From the NCBI GenBank assembly GCA_023432305.1, contig JAEYUT010000152.1:1-10418 (forward strand): a stretch of 10,418 nucleotides of DNA. Reading direction: 5' to 3'. The translations under genes were made by a program, and so were the position numbers. How positions within the stretch are numbered: the stretch's first letter is position 1; each line of letters begins with the position of its first letter. Source of the DNA: Actinomycetes bacterium. Lineage in GTDB: Bacteria; Actinomycetota; Actinomycetes; Actinomycetales; Microbacteriaceae. The notes beneath the pieces are model-generated. The model made no database searches. It saw nothing but the letters and a program-made list of their open reading frames with translations, and was not told the origin of the DNA. Shown piece after piece: positions 1 to 5,999 of the stretch.

Positions 1-1014
1 CATTGGCCCTCGTGGGTGGCGGCATCGCGGTCGCGTGGGGAATCGCGGCGGCAGAGCCGTCGCCTCCTGCGACCACGCCGACTCCCGCGCCGACGCCCAG
101 CTCGACGCCCAGCCCGACACCCGAGCCGACCGTGACCCCGCTCGCTCGTCCGGTGTCGCAATTCGATGTCAGCTGCGAGGACCTCATGCCAGGGGGTCTC
201 GCTACCGCTGCGCTCGGACAGGAGGCCGACCCCGTGCGCGCGGGAGACCGGCCCGTGACATCGATTGACGGGGCGGCCGACCTCGCGGCAGGGGCGCTCT
301 CGTGCTCCTGGCGGAGGGGGACGTGGGATGACGCGTACCTCACCGTCACCGTCCTCGCCGACCCGACGCCCGCCGAGGGGGAATAGGCGTCGACTGTCGA
401 CGTGGAAAGTGACTGCTGGGGGACGACCATGTGCTTCGGCAACTATCTCGTCGGAAACGTCGCCGTGAACGTCATCCTCCATCGGCCAGATGGCGACAGG
501 TCGGGATTCGGGCCGCTGGCGACCCACCTGATCGACGCAGCGGCAGGACTCATCCCTCTGGGTGCCGTGCGCCAGCCACCTGTCGAGGACTCCGCGATCT
601 CGTGGGCCGACTGGTGGGATGAGGAGAACGTCCAGATCGTCGCGGATGCTTTCGGGGTCCCGGGTCTCGGGACGGCAGGCTACGACTTCGGCGCGTTCAC
701 GGGGGACCTCCGGAGGAGGTCCGGATTCCATCTCGCCAGCTACAGCTATGGATACGGCACTCGCGACGCGGTGGAGAATCGGGGTGTCGGTGCTTCCCGG
801 TGGAGAGTGGGCGGCGACCGACCTGGCGGCGCGTGCCGGTGCTGTGCCCATCGAGATCGCCCATGCCCGCCACGGTGCGATTCTGAACTCGGATGGTTCG
901 CCGGAGCTGTGCTTCTCTGTCGGGGCGACGGCGGTGTGCATCACCGACTCCAGGAACGACGCGACTGCTCTCGCCGCTTCCGCGCACAAGATCGCTGCGG
1001 CTATGAGCCGCTAG
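1..1014 (+). pseudogene. Six-cysteine membrane-anchored protein, copy 1, broken by a stop codon and a frameshift
   Basis: This is the first of three tandem paralogs and it runs in from the left edge. What is visible begins inside a hydrophobic membrane segment, followed by a Pro/Thr/Ser linker and then the family ectodomain. The family landmarks are all present but split between frames. FDVSCEDL, LSCSW and the motif C-x5-C (CWGTTMC), then ISWADWWDEE and GFHLA, are in one frame. LPGGEWAATDLAARAG and CFSVGATAVC are in the next frame. Two lesions separate the parts. One is a TAG at 384-386, with homology resuming in the same frame right after it. The other is a one-base shift between about 741 and 785, best explained by an extra G in the GGGG run at 781-784. 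The family stop is the TAG at 1012-1014. It is not recognised as a named family. Confidence is high that this is a broken copy, unless both lesions are sequencing errors. Confidence 0.85.
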
Positions 1015-1026
1015 TGGCCACGGGCC

Positions 1027-1059
1027 GGGCGCGCGGCACGAGGGGCGTGCAGCGCGCCC
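1027..1059. terminator. Strong GC hairpin, likely bidirectional terminator
   Basis: Arms at 1027-1040 and 1046-1059 can form 13 of 14 base pairs (one G-A mismatch) around a five-base loop AGGGG. It starts 12 nt after the stop of Cys-rich copy 1 and lies before the antisense regulator fragment, so it sits between two convergent ends. No T-run follows on either strand, which is usual for actinobacterial hairpin terminators. Pairing is seen directly; the function is inferred. Confidence 0.6.
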
Positions 1060-1087
1060 CCGACATCATCGCGGGCCCTGGAAGCCT

Positions 1088-1345
1088 TCACCCCGCCGCG
1101 CGCGACCCAAAGGCTCGTCGGTGGGACGTCGGCGTGGTCTGCAGCACCTTCAGAAAGTGGTGTCGCATGACCGAGGCGGTGCCGAATCCTGTGCGCCGTG
1201 CGATCTGCTCGAGTCCGTCGTCGGTCTGCTCGAGCTCCTGTTGCGCGCGCAGGATGCGCTGGCGGTGCACGGCGGGTGATGTGGCGCTGGGAGGGGCGAG
1301 AATCGCACGCGGGATGGCTGTGTTCGCCGACGACGAGCCGATGCT
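1088..1345 (-). pseudogene. C-terminal remnant of an AraC/GlxA-family regulator
   Basis: Read on the minus strand, about 60 residues ending at the TGA at 1088-1090 match the last 60 residues of the intact regulator at 3763-4716 almost position for position. Shared blocks include RQRILRAQ, LEQTDDGLEQIA, GFGTA and VMRHHFLKVLQTTPT, and both end in RAA plus one residue. This covers the second helix-turn-helix of an AraC DNA-binding domain. Upstream of the RQRILRAQ block the match weakens: two codons are missing before that block, and similarity fades around 1300-1345. There is no DJ-1/PfpI domain, no first helix-turn-helix and no credible start, so it cannot be a working regulator. Its position, convergent with Cys-rich copy 1, mirrors the intact regulator behind copy 3. 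It is best read as a leftover of a segmental duplication. The left limit is firm and the right limit is approximate. Confidence 0.82.
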
Positions 1346-1456
1346 CGATATCCGCGGTCGGGGTGTGGTCTTCGTCGCCACCGTCGGCAGGTGAACGGCG
1401 TCTGCCGCGCCGCGCTCGGCAGACGCGCATTGTGACGTGATCGATACTCGACTCCG

Positions 1457-1485
1457 TTCGGTGGGGTCACCGGCGGCCCTACCAT
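1457..1485 (+). promoter_or_regulatory. Candidate promoter of the Cys-rich copy 2-3 operon
   Basis: TTCGGT at 1457-1462 and TACCAT at 1480-1485 are separated by 17 nt, a normal sigma-70-type layout. Transcription would start around 1491-1493, at the ATG of a possible 21-codon leader ORF. The hexamers match the consensus only partly, so this is a candidate. The stretch from about 1345 to 1456 holds nothing else that I can recognise. Confidence 0.4.
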
Positions 1486-1492
1486 CGGGGCT

Positions 1493-1558
1493 ATGCACAC
1501 CGAACACCGCGCACTCCCGTGGCCAGGACGCCCCTGCACTGCGGCGGTCGGCTCATGA
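1493..1558 (+). CDS. Possible 21-residue leader peptide overlapping the start of copy 2
   Basis: An ATG lies 7 nt after the candidate -10 box, so a transcript from that promoter would be leaderless. The frame reads MHTEHRALPWPGRPCTAAVGS and stops at TGA 1556-1558. That stop overlaps the ATG of Cys-rich copy 2 (ATGA, 1555-1558), the classic arrangement for translational coupling. It could let copy 2, which has no obvious Shine-Dalgarno, be translated by re-initiation. The peptide has no recognisable family, and a chance ORF of this length is common, so confidence is low. It would be supported if related genomes keep the frame and the ATGA junction. Confidence 0.25.
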   Translation: MHTEHRALPWPGRPCTAAVGS

Positions 1559-2634
1559 CTGTGGTGCCGGTTCCGCCGACGCCGTGGTGGCGCCGCCGAG
1601 CCGTGCTCATCGGAGGCTCTGCCGCCGTCGTCGTGCTCATCGGCGCGGGTGTGGGTGTTGCGGTCTCGTCCGGCGCGCCTCCGGTTGCCGCGCCCGCTCC
1701 TGCGCTGACCCCGTCGTCCGACCCGTCGGCAGCTCCCGAGCCGATATCGCCGCCGGAGCCGATCCAGCGCCCGATTCGACGGCTCGACGTCTCGTGCGCC
1801 GAGCTGGCTTCTGCCGATCTGGTCGCCGCGGTGCTCGGCTCCGACGCAGATCCCATCCGGGTCGGCGACCAGCCGATCGCTGGGCTGCACGAGGCGGCGC
1901 TTCTCACCTTCGGCGTGCTGACCTGTCACTGGGATGCCGATGACGACGGGACCTTCGACCTCAGTCTTCACCTCGTCCCGGTCCCCGATTCCGGAACCGG
2001 ATTCGAGGAGGTGCTCAACGAGCCCAGCTCATCCGACTGCGGCGTCGGATACGGGTGCAGGGGCACGTACGCGGCGGGTGAAGTCGCAGTGAACCTCCTG
2101 GCCCCGAATGGAGCCGACCCCGTCGCGTATGCAGCACTCGTCGACCACGTCAGATCTCGCGCGGCCGCGCTGGGGGATCCGGCGCCGGGCGAGCCCCCGG
2201 TGAGCCCGGGGTCGGCGTTCTCGTGGGACGAGTGGTGGGAGGAACCCACCGCTGCGATCGTCCGCGACGCGTTCGCCATCCCTGATCTCCAGCCGGCCGG
2301 GTACGACGACATCGGCTTCCAGTGGTGGGCGTGGCAGCACGCCGGGTTCCAGCTGGCTGTGTTCGGCAGTGCCGAGGCCACTCTCGCCATCGAGTCCCTG
2401 CCTGCGGGAGCGTGGGCTGCCGCGGACCTCGCGTCACGCGCGGACGCCGAGCCTGTCACGATCGAGGGCGCCTCCCACGCGGTCATCCTGCCGAGTTCTT
2501 CGGGTGGTCAGGTGTGCTTCCTTCTCGACGACGCAGCCGTGTGCGTGCAGTCGTATCTGGGGGTGGATCGCAGTGCACTGCTCGCAGGCGCGCGCGCTCT
2601 CGTCGCCGCTATCGGCACAGATCTCTCCGCCTGA
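1555..2634 (+). CDS. Membrane-anchored six-cysteine protein, copy 2 (unrecognised family)
   Basis: The protein has 359 residues and an unknown function. A short cytoplasmic tail with WWRRR precedes one membrane helix (about 16-38), then a Pro/Ala/Ser linker (about 40-75), then an ectodomain. Six cysteines fall in pairs: C81 (LDVSC) and C124 (LTCHW), C162 and C168 (C-x5-C), and C321 and C330 (CFLLDDAAVC). This suggests three disulfides outside the cell. Other marks are SWDEWWEE near 223-230 and LPAGAWAAADLASR near 282-295. The first half (Cys, then L/A-rich text, then Leu-x-Cys-x-Trp) distantly recalls DUF3558-like actinobacterial lipoproteins, but there is no lipobox here. The ATG at 1555 is preferred because it best aligns with the start of copy 3; a GTG at 1519 would add 12 residues. 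Neither start has a strong ribosome site. It is followed 14 nt later by copy 3, so co-transcription is likely. Confidence 0.85.
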   Translation: MTVVPVPPTPWWRRRAVLIGGSAAVVVLIGAGVGVAVSSGAPPVAAPAPALTPSSDPSAAPEPISPPEPIQRPIRRLDVSCAELASADLVAAVLGSDADPIRVGDQPIAGLHEAALLTFGVLTCHWDADDDGTFDLSLHLVPVPDSGTGFEEVLNEPSSSDCGVGYGCRGTYAAGEVAVNLLAPNGADPVAYAALVDHVRSRAAALGDPAPGEPPVSPGSAFSWDEWWEEPTAAIVRDAFAIPDLQPAGYDDIGFQWWAWQHAGFQLAVFGSAEATLAIESLPAGAWAAADLASRADAEPVTIEGASHAVILPSSSGGQVCFLLDDAAVCVQSYLGVDRSALLAGARALVAAIGTDLSA

Positions 2635-2648
2635 ATGAAGGGCCTGAC

Positions 2649-3743
2649 ATGTACGATCCGGTGACGGTCCCCCAGGCGGACCCTGGAGAAGACGACCCCT
2701 CAGGCCGACCGCGGGTGATGAGGCTGCGGGTCGCCGTCGCCGTCGTCGCAACGGCCGCGGCCGTCGGTGCGATCATCCTCGGCGCGCTCGCACTCTCCGG
2801 GGCCTCCGGGAGTGACGGGCAGCCGGAGGCGGCGGCGACGCTGCCGCCGTCACCGGCCGCCGAGCCCACGGTGGCCCCGGGGCCCGCGCGCTTCGATCCC
2901 CGAGCTTCCTGGTTCGACGTGCAGTGCGAGGATCTCGTGACGCCCGCGGAGCTCGCCGCTCTCGGCATCACGACGGAGGCTGTGCGAGGCGGAGCGGCAC
3001 CCATCGGGGGGCTCATGGAGGCCGCCTTCATCGCGATGGGTGCTCTCGAATGCCAGTGGGCCGATGCGGGCACCACTCTCGACGTCGTGCTGCTCGCCGA
3101 CCCTGACGGGCGGCTCGCGGACCAGGAGATCAGCGAGGACCCGAACGACATCGCACCAGTCTGCTTCCGATCGCACTGCTACGGGGTGCTGTCGTCAAAC
3201 GGGGTCGCCACGTCCGTCGGGCTGAGTCGAGAGGGCGTCGAGTTCGAGGGCTACCGCGGTGTCGCCGTGAGCATCGCCGAACGCGCCGCCATGTTGACGG
3301 CGGCGCCGCCGTCGGGCTGGACCGAACCGCCGGTTGTTCGGTTCACACCTGACAACTGGAACTCCGACGAACGCGTCGCCGACGTGGCCGTCGCCTTCGG
3401 GCTGGGCGGTGTCAGCGCGGGCGGGGAAGACGTAGACCCCATGAGTGGGCTTGTGCTGCACCGTGCGGGGTACGTGACAGGACTCTATGCGCTCGAATCG
3501 GGTGACTGGTTCTGGATGGACGTGCTTCCGGGTGCCGAGTGGGCGGCGGCCGAGCTTGCTGCTCGCCCGGAAGCTCGGCCGGTGCAGGTCGATGGTGCCC
3601 GCCACTCGGCCGTGATCTCGCACTATGGCATTCCGGCTGTGTGCTTCGAGGCGGGGAACGCTGCGTTCTGCGTCGGCGGCCTCGACGAAGCTGCGCTCGT
3701 CACGGGGGCGCGAGGGATTGCGGTGCTCGTCGCGAACGACTGA
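2649..3743 (+). CDS. Membrane-anchored six-cysteine protein, copy 3 (unrecognised family)
   Basis: The protein has 364 residues and is a paralog of the two preceding genes. It has a cytoplasmic tail of about 24 residues, acidic around 11-16, one membrane helix (about 27-50), a Pro/Ala linker, and then an ectodomain from about residue 85. The six family cysteines are C93 (WFDVQC), C135 (LECQW), C172 and C177, and C332 and C341 (CFEAGNAAFC). The middle pair is spaced C-x4-C here, against C-x5-C in copies 1 and 2. LPGAEWAAAELAARPEARPV near 293-312 is the best conserved block. The ATG at 2649 is preceded by GAAGGG about 6 nt upstream. The frame stays open far upstream, but that text is antisense or frame-shifted noise over copy 2. 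Its end converges on the GlxA-type regulator, 19 nt away. A sensor, an adhesion factor or a substrate-binding role are all possible; the sequence does not decide. Confidence 0.88.
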   Translation: MYDPVTVPQADPGEDDPSGRPRVMRLRVAVAVVATAAAVGAIILGALALSGASGSDGQPEAAATLPPSPAAEPTVAPGPARFDPRASWFDVQCEDLVTPAELAALGITTEAVRGGAAPIGGLMEAAFIAMGALECQWADAGTTLDVVLLADPDGRLADQEISEDPNDIAPVCFRSHCYGVLSSNGVATSVGLSREGVEFEGYRGVAVSIAERAAMLTAAPPSGWTEPPVVRFTPDNWNSDERVADVAVAFGLGGVSAGGEDVDPMSGLVLHRAGYVTGLYALESGDWFWMDVLPGAEWAAAELAARPEARPVQVDGARHSAVISHYGIPAVCFEAGNAAFCVGGLDEAALVTGARGIAVLVAND

Positions 3744-3749
3744 TCGCGC

Positions 3750-3784
3750 CGGGGCCCCGCCTTCAGCTCGCCGCGCGGGCCCCG
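3750..3784. terminator. Possible convergent terminator hairpin
   Basis: CGGGGCCC at 3750-3757 can pair with GGGCCCCG at 3777-3784 (8 bp, 19-nt loop), and 3750-3759 is itself a perfect ten-base palindrome. It straddles the gap between the stop of Cys-rich copy 3 and the stop of the antisense regulator, and runs into the last codons of the regulator. There is no T-run. The loop is long, so confidence is modest. Confidence 0.35.
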
Positions 3785-4716
3785 AAGGTGCGCCGGTAGG
3801 CGGTGGGGGTGGTCTGAAGCACCTTGAGGAAGTGGTGCCGCATGACGGCTGCGGTGCCGAAGCCCGCGAGCTGTGCGATCTGCTCGAGGCCGTCGTCTGT
3901 CTGCTCGAGCAGGGTCTGGGCGCGCAGGATGCGCTGGCGGTTGAGCCAGGCCGCGGGCGTGGTGCCGGTCTCGGCGCGGAAGCGGCGCGCGAAGGTGCGG
4001 CTCGACATGAGGGCGCGCCGGGCGAGCTGATCGACGGTGAGCTCCTGCTCGAGGTTCTCGAGCATCCACTGGAGTACGAGCGCGAAGGTGTCGCTGCGGC
4101 ACTCGGGAACGGGCGTGGGGATGTACTGGGACTGCCCGCCGTCGCGCTGCGGGGGGACGACCATCCGGCGCGCGATGACGTTGGTCGCGGCGGCGCCGTG
4201 CTCCTCGCGCACGATGTGGAGCGCTGCGTCGATGCCCGCCGCGGTGCCCGCGCCGGTGACGATGTTCCCGTCGTGCACGAACAGCACATCGGGGTCGACG
4301 TCGATCTGGGGGAACTCGCGCGCGAGGCGGTCGGCGTACATCCAGTGGGTGGTGGCCCGGCGACCGTCGAGCACTCCGGCTCGCGCGAGAGCGAAGGCCC
4401 CTGAGCACACGCTCAGCACCCAGGCGCCCCGCTCCGCGGCGGCGCGGATGACCTCCAGGTAGCGCTCGTCGAGCTCGCCCAGGCCGTAGGCGGGAACGGC
4501 GACGAGGTCGGCCTCTGCGGCGATCTCGAGGCTGTGCTCGATGACGAGAGGGAACCCGAGGCTGAGGGGCACCTCACCGGGCTCTGCGGCGGCGACGGCG
4601 AAGTCGAAGACGGGGGCCCCGGCGTTGCCGCGGTCGATCCCGAACACCTCGCAGATGACGCCGAACTCGAACGGCGCCATCCCGGGGATGGCGAGGCAGA
4701 CGACCTTCTGGAGCAC
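3763..4716 (-). CDS. GlxA/FtrA-type transcriptional regulator (DJ-1/PfpI domain plus AraC DNA-binding domain)
   Basis: The protein has 317 residues, the usual length of the GlxA/FtrA family. The first half (about 1-190) is a class-I amidotransferase-like DJ-1/PfpI fold that usually senses a small molecule. It has the elbow LSVCSGAFALARAG, with Cys104 in the nucleophile position, followed by ATTHW (121-125). The second half carries the AraC-type double helix-turn-helix: LTVDQLARRALMSSRTFARRF (from about 226) and DDGLEQIAQLAGFGTAAVMR (274-293), ending in FLKVLQTTPTAYRRTFG. It probably binds DNA as an activator or repressor; the ligand is unknown. The GTG at 4714-4716 is chosen because AAGGAGG lies 4 nt upstream and the protein then begins directly with the first beta strand (LQKVVCLAIPG). 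A longer frame to 4848 would add text with no family match. It converges on Cys-rich copy 3 and diverges from the small gene at 4799. A remnant of a sister gene lies at 1088-1345. Confidence 0.92.
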   Translation of the reverse strand: MLQKVVCLAIPGMAPFEFGVICEVFGIDRGNAGAPVFDFAVAAAEPGEVPLSLGFPLVIEHSLEIAAEADLVAVPAYGLGELDERYLEVIRAAAERGAWVLSVCSGAFALARAGVLDGRRATTHWMYADRLAREFPQIDVDPDVLFVHDGNIVTGAGTAAGIDAALHIVREEHGAAATNVIARRMVVPPQRDGGQSQYIPTPVPECRSDTFALVLQWMLENLEQELTVDQLARRALMSSRTFARRFRAETGTTPAAWLNRQRILRAQTLLEQTDDGLEQIAQLAGFGTAAVMRHHFLKVLQTTPTAYRRTFGARAAS

Positions 4717-4720
4717 GCGT

Positions 4721-4727
4721 CCTCCTT
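4721..4727 (-). promoter_or_regulatory. Ribosome binding site of the GlxA-type regulator
   Basis: The minus strand reads AAGGAGG here, 4 nt before the GTG at 4716-4714. This near-perfect Shine-Dalgarno fixes the start of the regulator. Confidence 0.85.
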
Positions 4728-4743
4728 GGCGGTTTTTCGACGA

Positions 4744-4758
4744 ATCATGGCGATCATG
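4744..4758. repeat. Direct repeat ATCATG with 9-nt period, possible operator
   Basis: ATCATG occurs at 4744-4749 and 4753-4758, between the regulator start and the divergent small gene. CCACTCGTGG, with CCAC/GTGG arms, follows at 4759-4768. AraC-type proteins often bind short direct repeats near their own promoter, and one repeat overlaps the candidate -10 box of the regulator. Autoregulation is an inference only. Confidence 0.35.
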
Positions 4759-4781
4759 CCACTCGTGGCGGAAATCCGCAA
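4753..4781 (-). promoter_or_regulatory. Candidate promoter of the GlxA-type regulator
   Basis: On the minus strand TTGCGG (4781-4776) and CATGAT (4758-4753) are spaced by 17 nt. Transcription would begin near 4746, leaving a leader of about 30 nt that contains the AAGGAGG site. The match to the consensus is partial (three and four of six bases). Confidence 0.4.
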
Positions 4782-4785
4782 TGCA

Positions 4786-4791
4786 TAGATT
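4786..4791 (+). promoter_or_regulatory. Candidate -10 box of the small membrane protein gene
   Basis: TAGATT ends 7 nt before the ATG at 4799. That spacing would put the transcription start at or next to the start codon, giving a leaderless message. No Shine-Dalgarno is visible and no good -35 box can be named. Confidence 0.4.
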
Positions 4792-4798
4792 TCCTGCC

Positions 4799-4912
4799 AT
4801 GTTCATCGTCCTCATCACACTCGGCACCCTCTCGGCTGCCGCCGTCATCGCGACGCTCGTCGACGTCGCTCGCGACGGCTACCGCCGCGTCCCGCACCAC
4901 GGCGTGCGCTGA
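4799..4912 (+). CDS. Small single-helix membrane protein, 37 residues
   Basis: The protein starts MFIVLITLGTLSAAAVIATL, which is a clean membrane helix (about residues 2-22). It continues with a short charged tail VDVARDGYRRVPHHGVR. Positive residues on the tail suggest that the C-terminus stays in the cytoplasm. Small proteins of this shape are common in Microbacteriaceae and are annotated as hypothetical; I recognise the type but no function. The frame has a plausible leaderless promoter and a helix right at the start codon. It ends 20 nt before galE, which argues for a real gene. It is transcribed divergently from the GlxA-type regulator and could share its control region. A longer reading of this frame from upstream would run antisense through the regulator and is not supported. 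Confidence 0.65.
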   Translation: MFIVLITLGTLSAAAVIATLVDVARDGYRRVPHHGVR

Positions 4913-4920
4913 AGCGCCGA

Positions 4921-4926
4921 TACGCT
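4921..4926 (+). promoter_or_regulatory. galE: Candidate -10 box of galE (leaderless)
   Basis: TACGCT ends 6 nt before the galE ATG at 4933, so transcription would begin at the start codon itself. GGAG at 4927-4930 is too close to the ATG to act as a normal Shine-Dalgarno. A 12-base palindrome, GCGCT-GA-AGCGC, at 4906-4917 overlaps the stop codon of the small gene just upstream. No clear -35 box is visible. Confidence 0.45.
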
Positions 4927-4932
4927 GGAGTC

Positions 4933-5898
4933 ATGACATGGCTCGTGACCGGCGGTGCAGGCTACATCGGTGCGCATGTGGTGCGCGCCCTGCAGGAGGC
5001 CGGCCTCGGCGCGGTCGTCGTCGACGACCTGTCAAGCGGTCACCGGAGCTTCGTGTCGGCGGAGACGCCCTTCATCGAAGGGACCATCCTCGACCGCGGA
5101 CTGCTCGCCGCCGCGATGCGCGAGCACGACGTCGAGGGCGTCATCCACGTGGCGGGATTCAAGTACGCCGGCGTCTCGGTCGAGAGGCCGCTGCACACGT
5201 ATGAGCAGAACGTCGAGGGAACCCGCGTGCTGCTCGCAGCGATGGCCGAAGCGGGTGTCGACAAGATCGTCTTCTCCTCGTCCGCTGCCGTGTACGGGAA
5301 CACCGACGTCGACCTCGTCACCGAGGACGTCGCCAAGAACCCCACGTCGCCCTACGGCGAGTCGAAGCTCATCGGCGAGTGGCTGCTGCGCGACCAGGGC
5401 GTCGCGACCGGGCTCGCGCACACCTCGCTGCGCTATTTCAACGTCGTCGGCTCCGGCTATCCGGATGTCTGCGACACGAGCCCCCACAACCTCTTCCCGC
5501 TCGTGTTCGACGCGCTCGTGGAGGGGCGCACTCCGCGCATCAACGGCGACGACTATCCGACGCCCGACGGCACCAACGTGCGCGACTACATCCATGTCGC
5601 CGACCTGGCGCTCGCCCACGTCGCCGCCGCCCAGGCGCTCGCCGCAGGGCGCGAGCTCGCGCCTGCCTACAACCTCGGCTCAGGCGACGGCGCATCCGTG
5701 AAGCAGATCATGGAGGCCATGGCTCGAGTCACCGGTGTCGACTTCGCGCCCGAGATCGGACCGCGGCGCGCGGGCGACCCTGCCCGCATCGTCGCCTCGG
5801 GTGAGCTCGCCGCTCGCGACCTGGGCTGGGCCATGCGCCACACTCTCGACGACATGGTCGCGAGTGCATGGGCCGCCCGCACGGCCGCCGCGAGCTGA
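4933..5898 (+). CDS. galE: UDP-glucose 4-epimerase
   Basis: The protein has 321 residues and interconverts UDP-glucose and UDP-galactose with bound NAD in the cytoplasm. It serves galactose use (Leloir pathway) and supplies UDP-galactose for surface glycans. It belongs to the extended short-chain dehydrogenase family. The Rossmann motif TGGAGYIG is at 6-13, with the Asp pair V-DD-LSSGH near 31-37 for the NAD ribose. Then come HVAGFKYAGVSVERP near 72-86, the catalytic Ser in FSSSAAVYG (Ser117), and Tyr141 and Lys145 in YGESK. RYFNVVG (167-173) and RDYIHVADLA (217-226) are typical GalE substrate-site blocks. The length fits actinobacterial GalE, slightly shorter than the 338-residue E. coli enzyme. 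The ATG at 4933 is fixed by the N-terminal Rossmann strand. Nearby whiB and a large glycosyltransferase suggest, but do not prove, that its product feeds envelope polysaccharide synthesis. A related nucleotide-sugar epimerase with wider specificity is the main alternative. Confidence 0.95.
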   Translation: MTWLVTGGAGYIGAHVVRALQEAGLGAVVVDDLSSGHRSFVSAETPFIEGTILDRGLLAAAMREHDVEGVIHVAGFKYAGVSVERPLHTYEQNVEGTRVLLAAMAEAGVDKIVFSSSAAVYGNTDVDLVTEDVAKNPTSPYGESKLIGEWLLRDQGVATGLAHTSLRYFNVVGSGYPDVCDTSPHNLFPLVFDALVEGRTPRINGDDYPTPDGTNVRDYIHVADLALAHVAAAQALAAGRELAPAYNLGSGDGASVKQIMEAMARVTGVDFAPEIGPRRAGDPARIVASGELAARDLGWAMRHTLDDMVASAWAARTAAAS

Positions 5899-5922
5899 GA
5901 TCTGATCGAGTCCCGCGCGCTC

Positions 5923-5940
5923 GGCGCGTCGCGACACGCC
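5923..5940 (+). terminator. Possible galE terminator hairpin
   Basis: GGCGCGT (5923-5929) and ACACGCC (5934-5940) pair at six of seven positions around a CGCG loop, 24 nt after the galE stop. There is no T-run. It would separate galE from the promoter of whiB. An overlapping alternative hairpin (5916-5928) is also possible. Confidence 0.35.
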
Positions 5941-5969
5941 CGAAGGCGCTCCCGCTACGATTCCGCGAC

Positions 5970-5998
5970 TTGACGCGAGCGAATCACACGGGTGTAAT
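5970..5998 (+). promoter_or_regulatory. whiB promoter
   Basis: TTGACG at 5970-5975 and TGTAAT at 5993-5998 match the -35 and -10 consensus at five of six bases each, with an ideal 17-nt spacer. Transcription should begin near 6005, leaving a leader of roughly 33 nt that carries the AAGGAGG site. This is the best housekeeping-type promoter in the window. Confidence 0.75.
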
Positions 5999-5999
5999 T
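5982..5999. promoter_or_regulatory. Imperfect palindrome over the whiB -10 box, candidate operator
   Basis: AATCACACGGGTGTAATT pairs with itself at seven of nine positions. It covers part of the spacer and the whole -10 box of the whiB promoter, where a bound protein would block RNA polymerase. Which protein might bind is unknown. The arms resemble neither a complete CRP-type TGTGA/TCACA site nor an NrdR box closely enough to assign. Confidence 0.45.

Noticed and set aside
384..386. TAG read through as an amino acid in copy 1
   Set aside because: No recoding signal is visible and the same gene has a second lesion, so plain gene decay is simpler.
402..1394. A 330-codon open frame on the plus strand
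   Set aside because: Only its first part (to about 780) matches the Cys-rich family. After the frameshift it runs through unrelated text and antisense over the regulator fragment.
2322..2648. Upstream extension of Cys-rich copy 3
   Set aside because: This part overlaps copy 2 in another frame, has no hydrophobic or family text, and a better ATG with a ribosome site lies at 2649.
4717..4848. N-terminal extension of the GlxA-type regulator
   Set aside because: The added 44 residues include the ribosome binding site region and match no family; the GTG at 4716 has AAGGAGG at the right distance.
4913..4932. Riboswitch or leader RNA ahead of galE
   Set aside because: The gap is only 20 nt and the -10 box lies next to the ATG, leaving no room for a structured leader.
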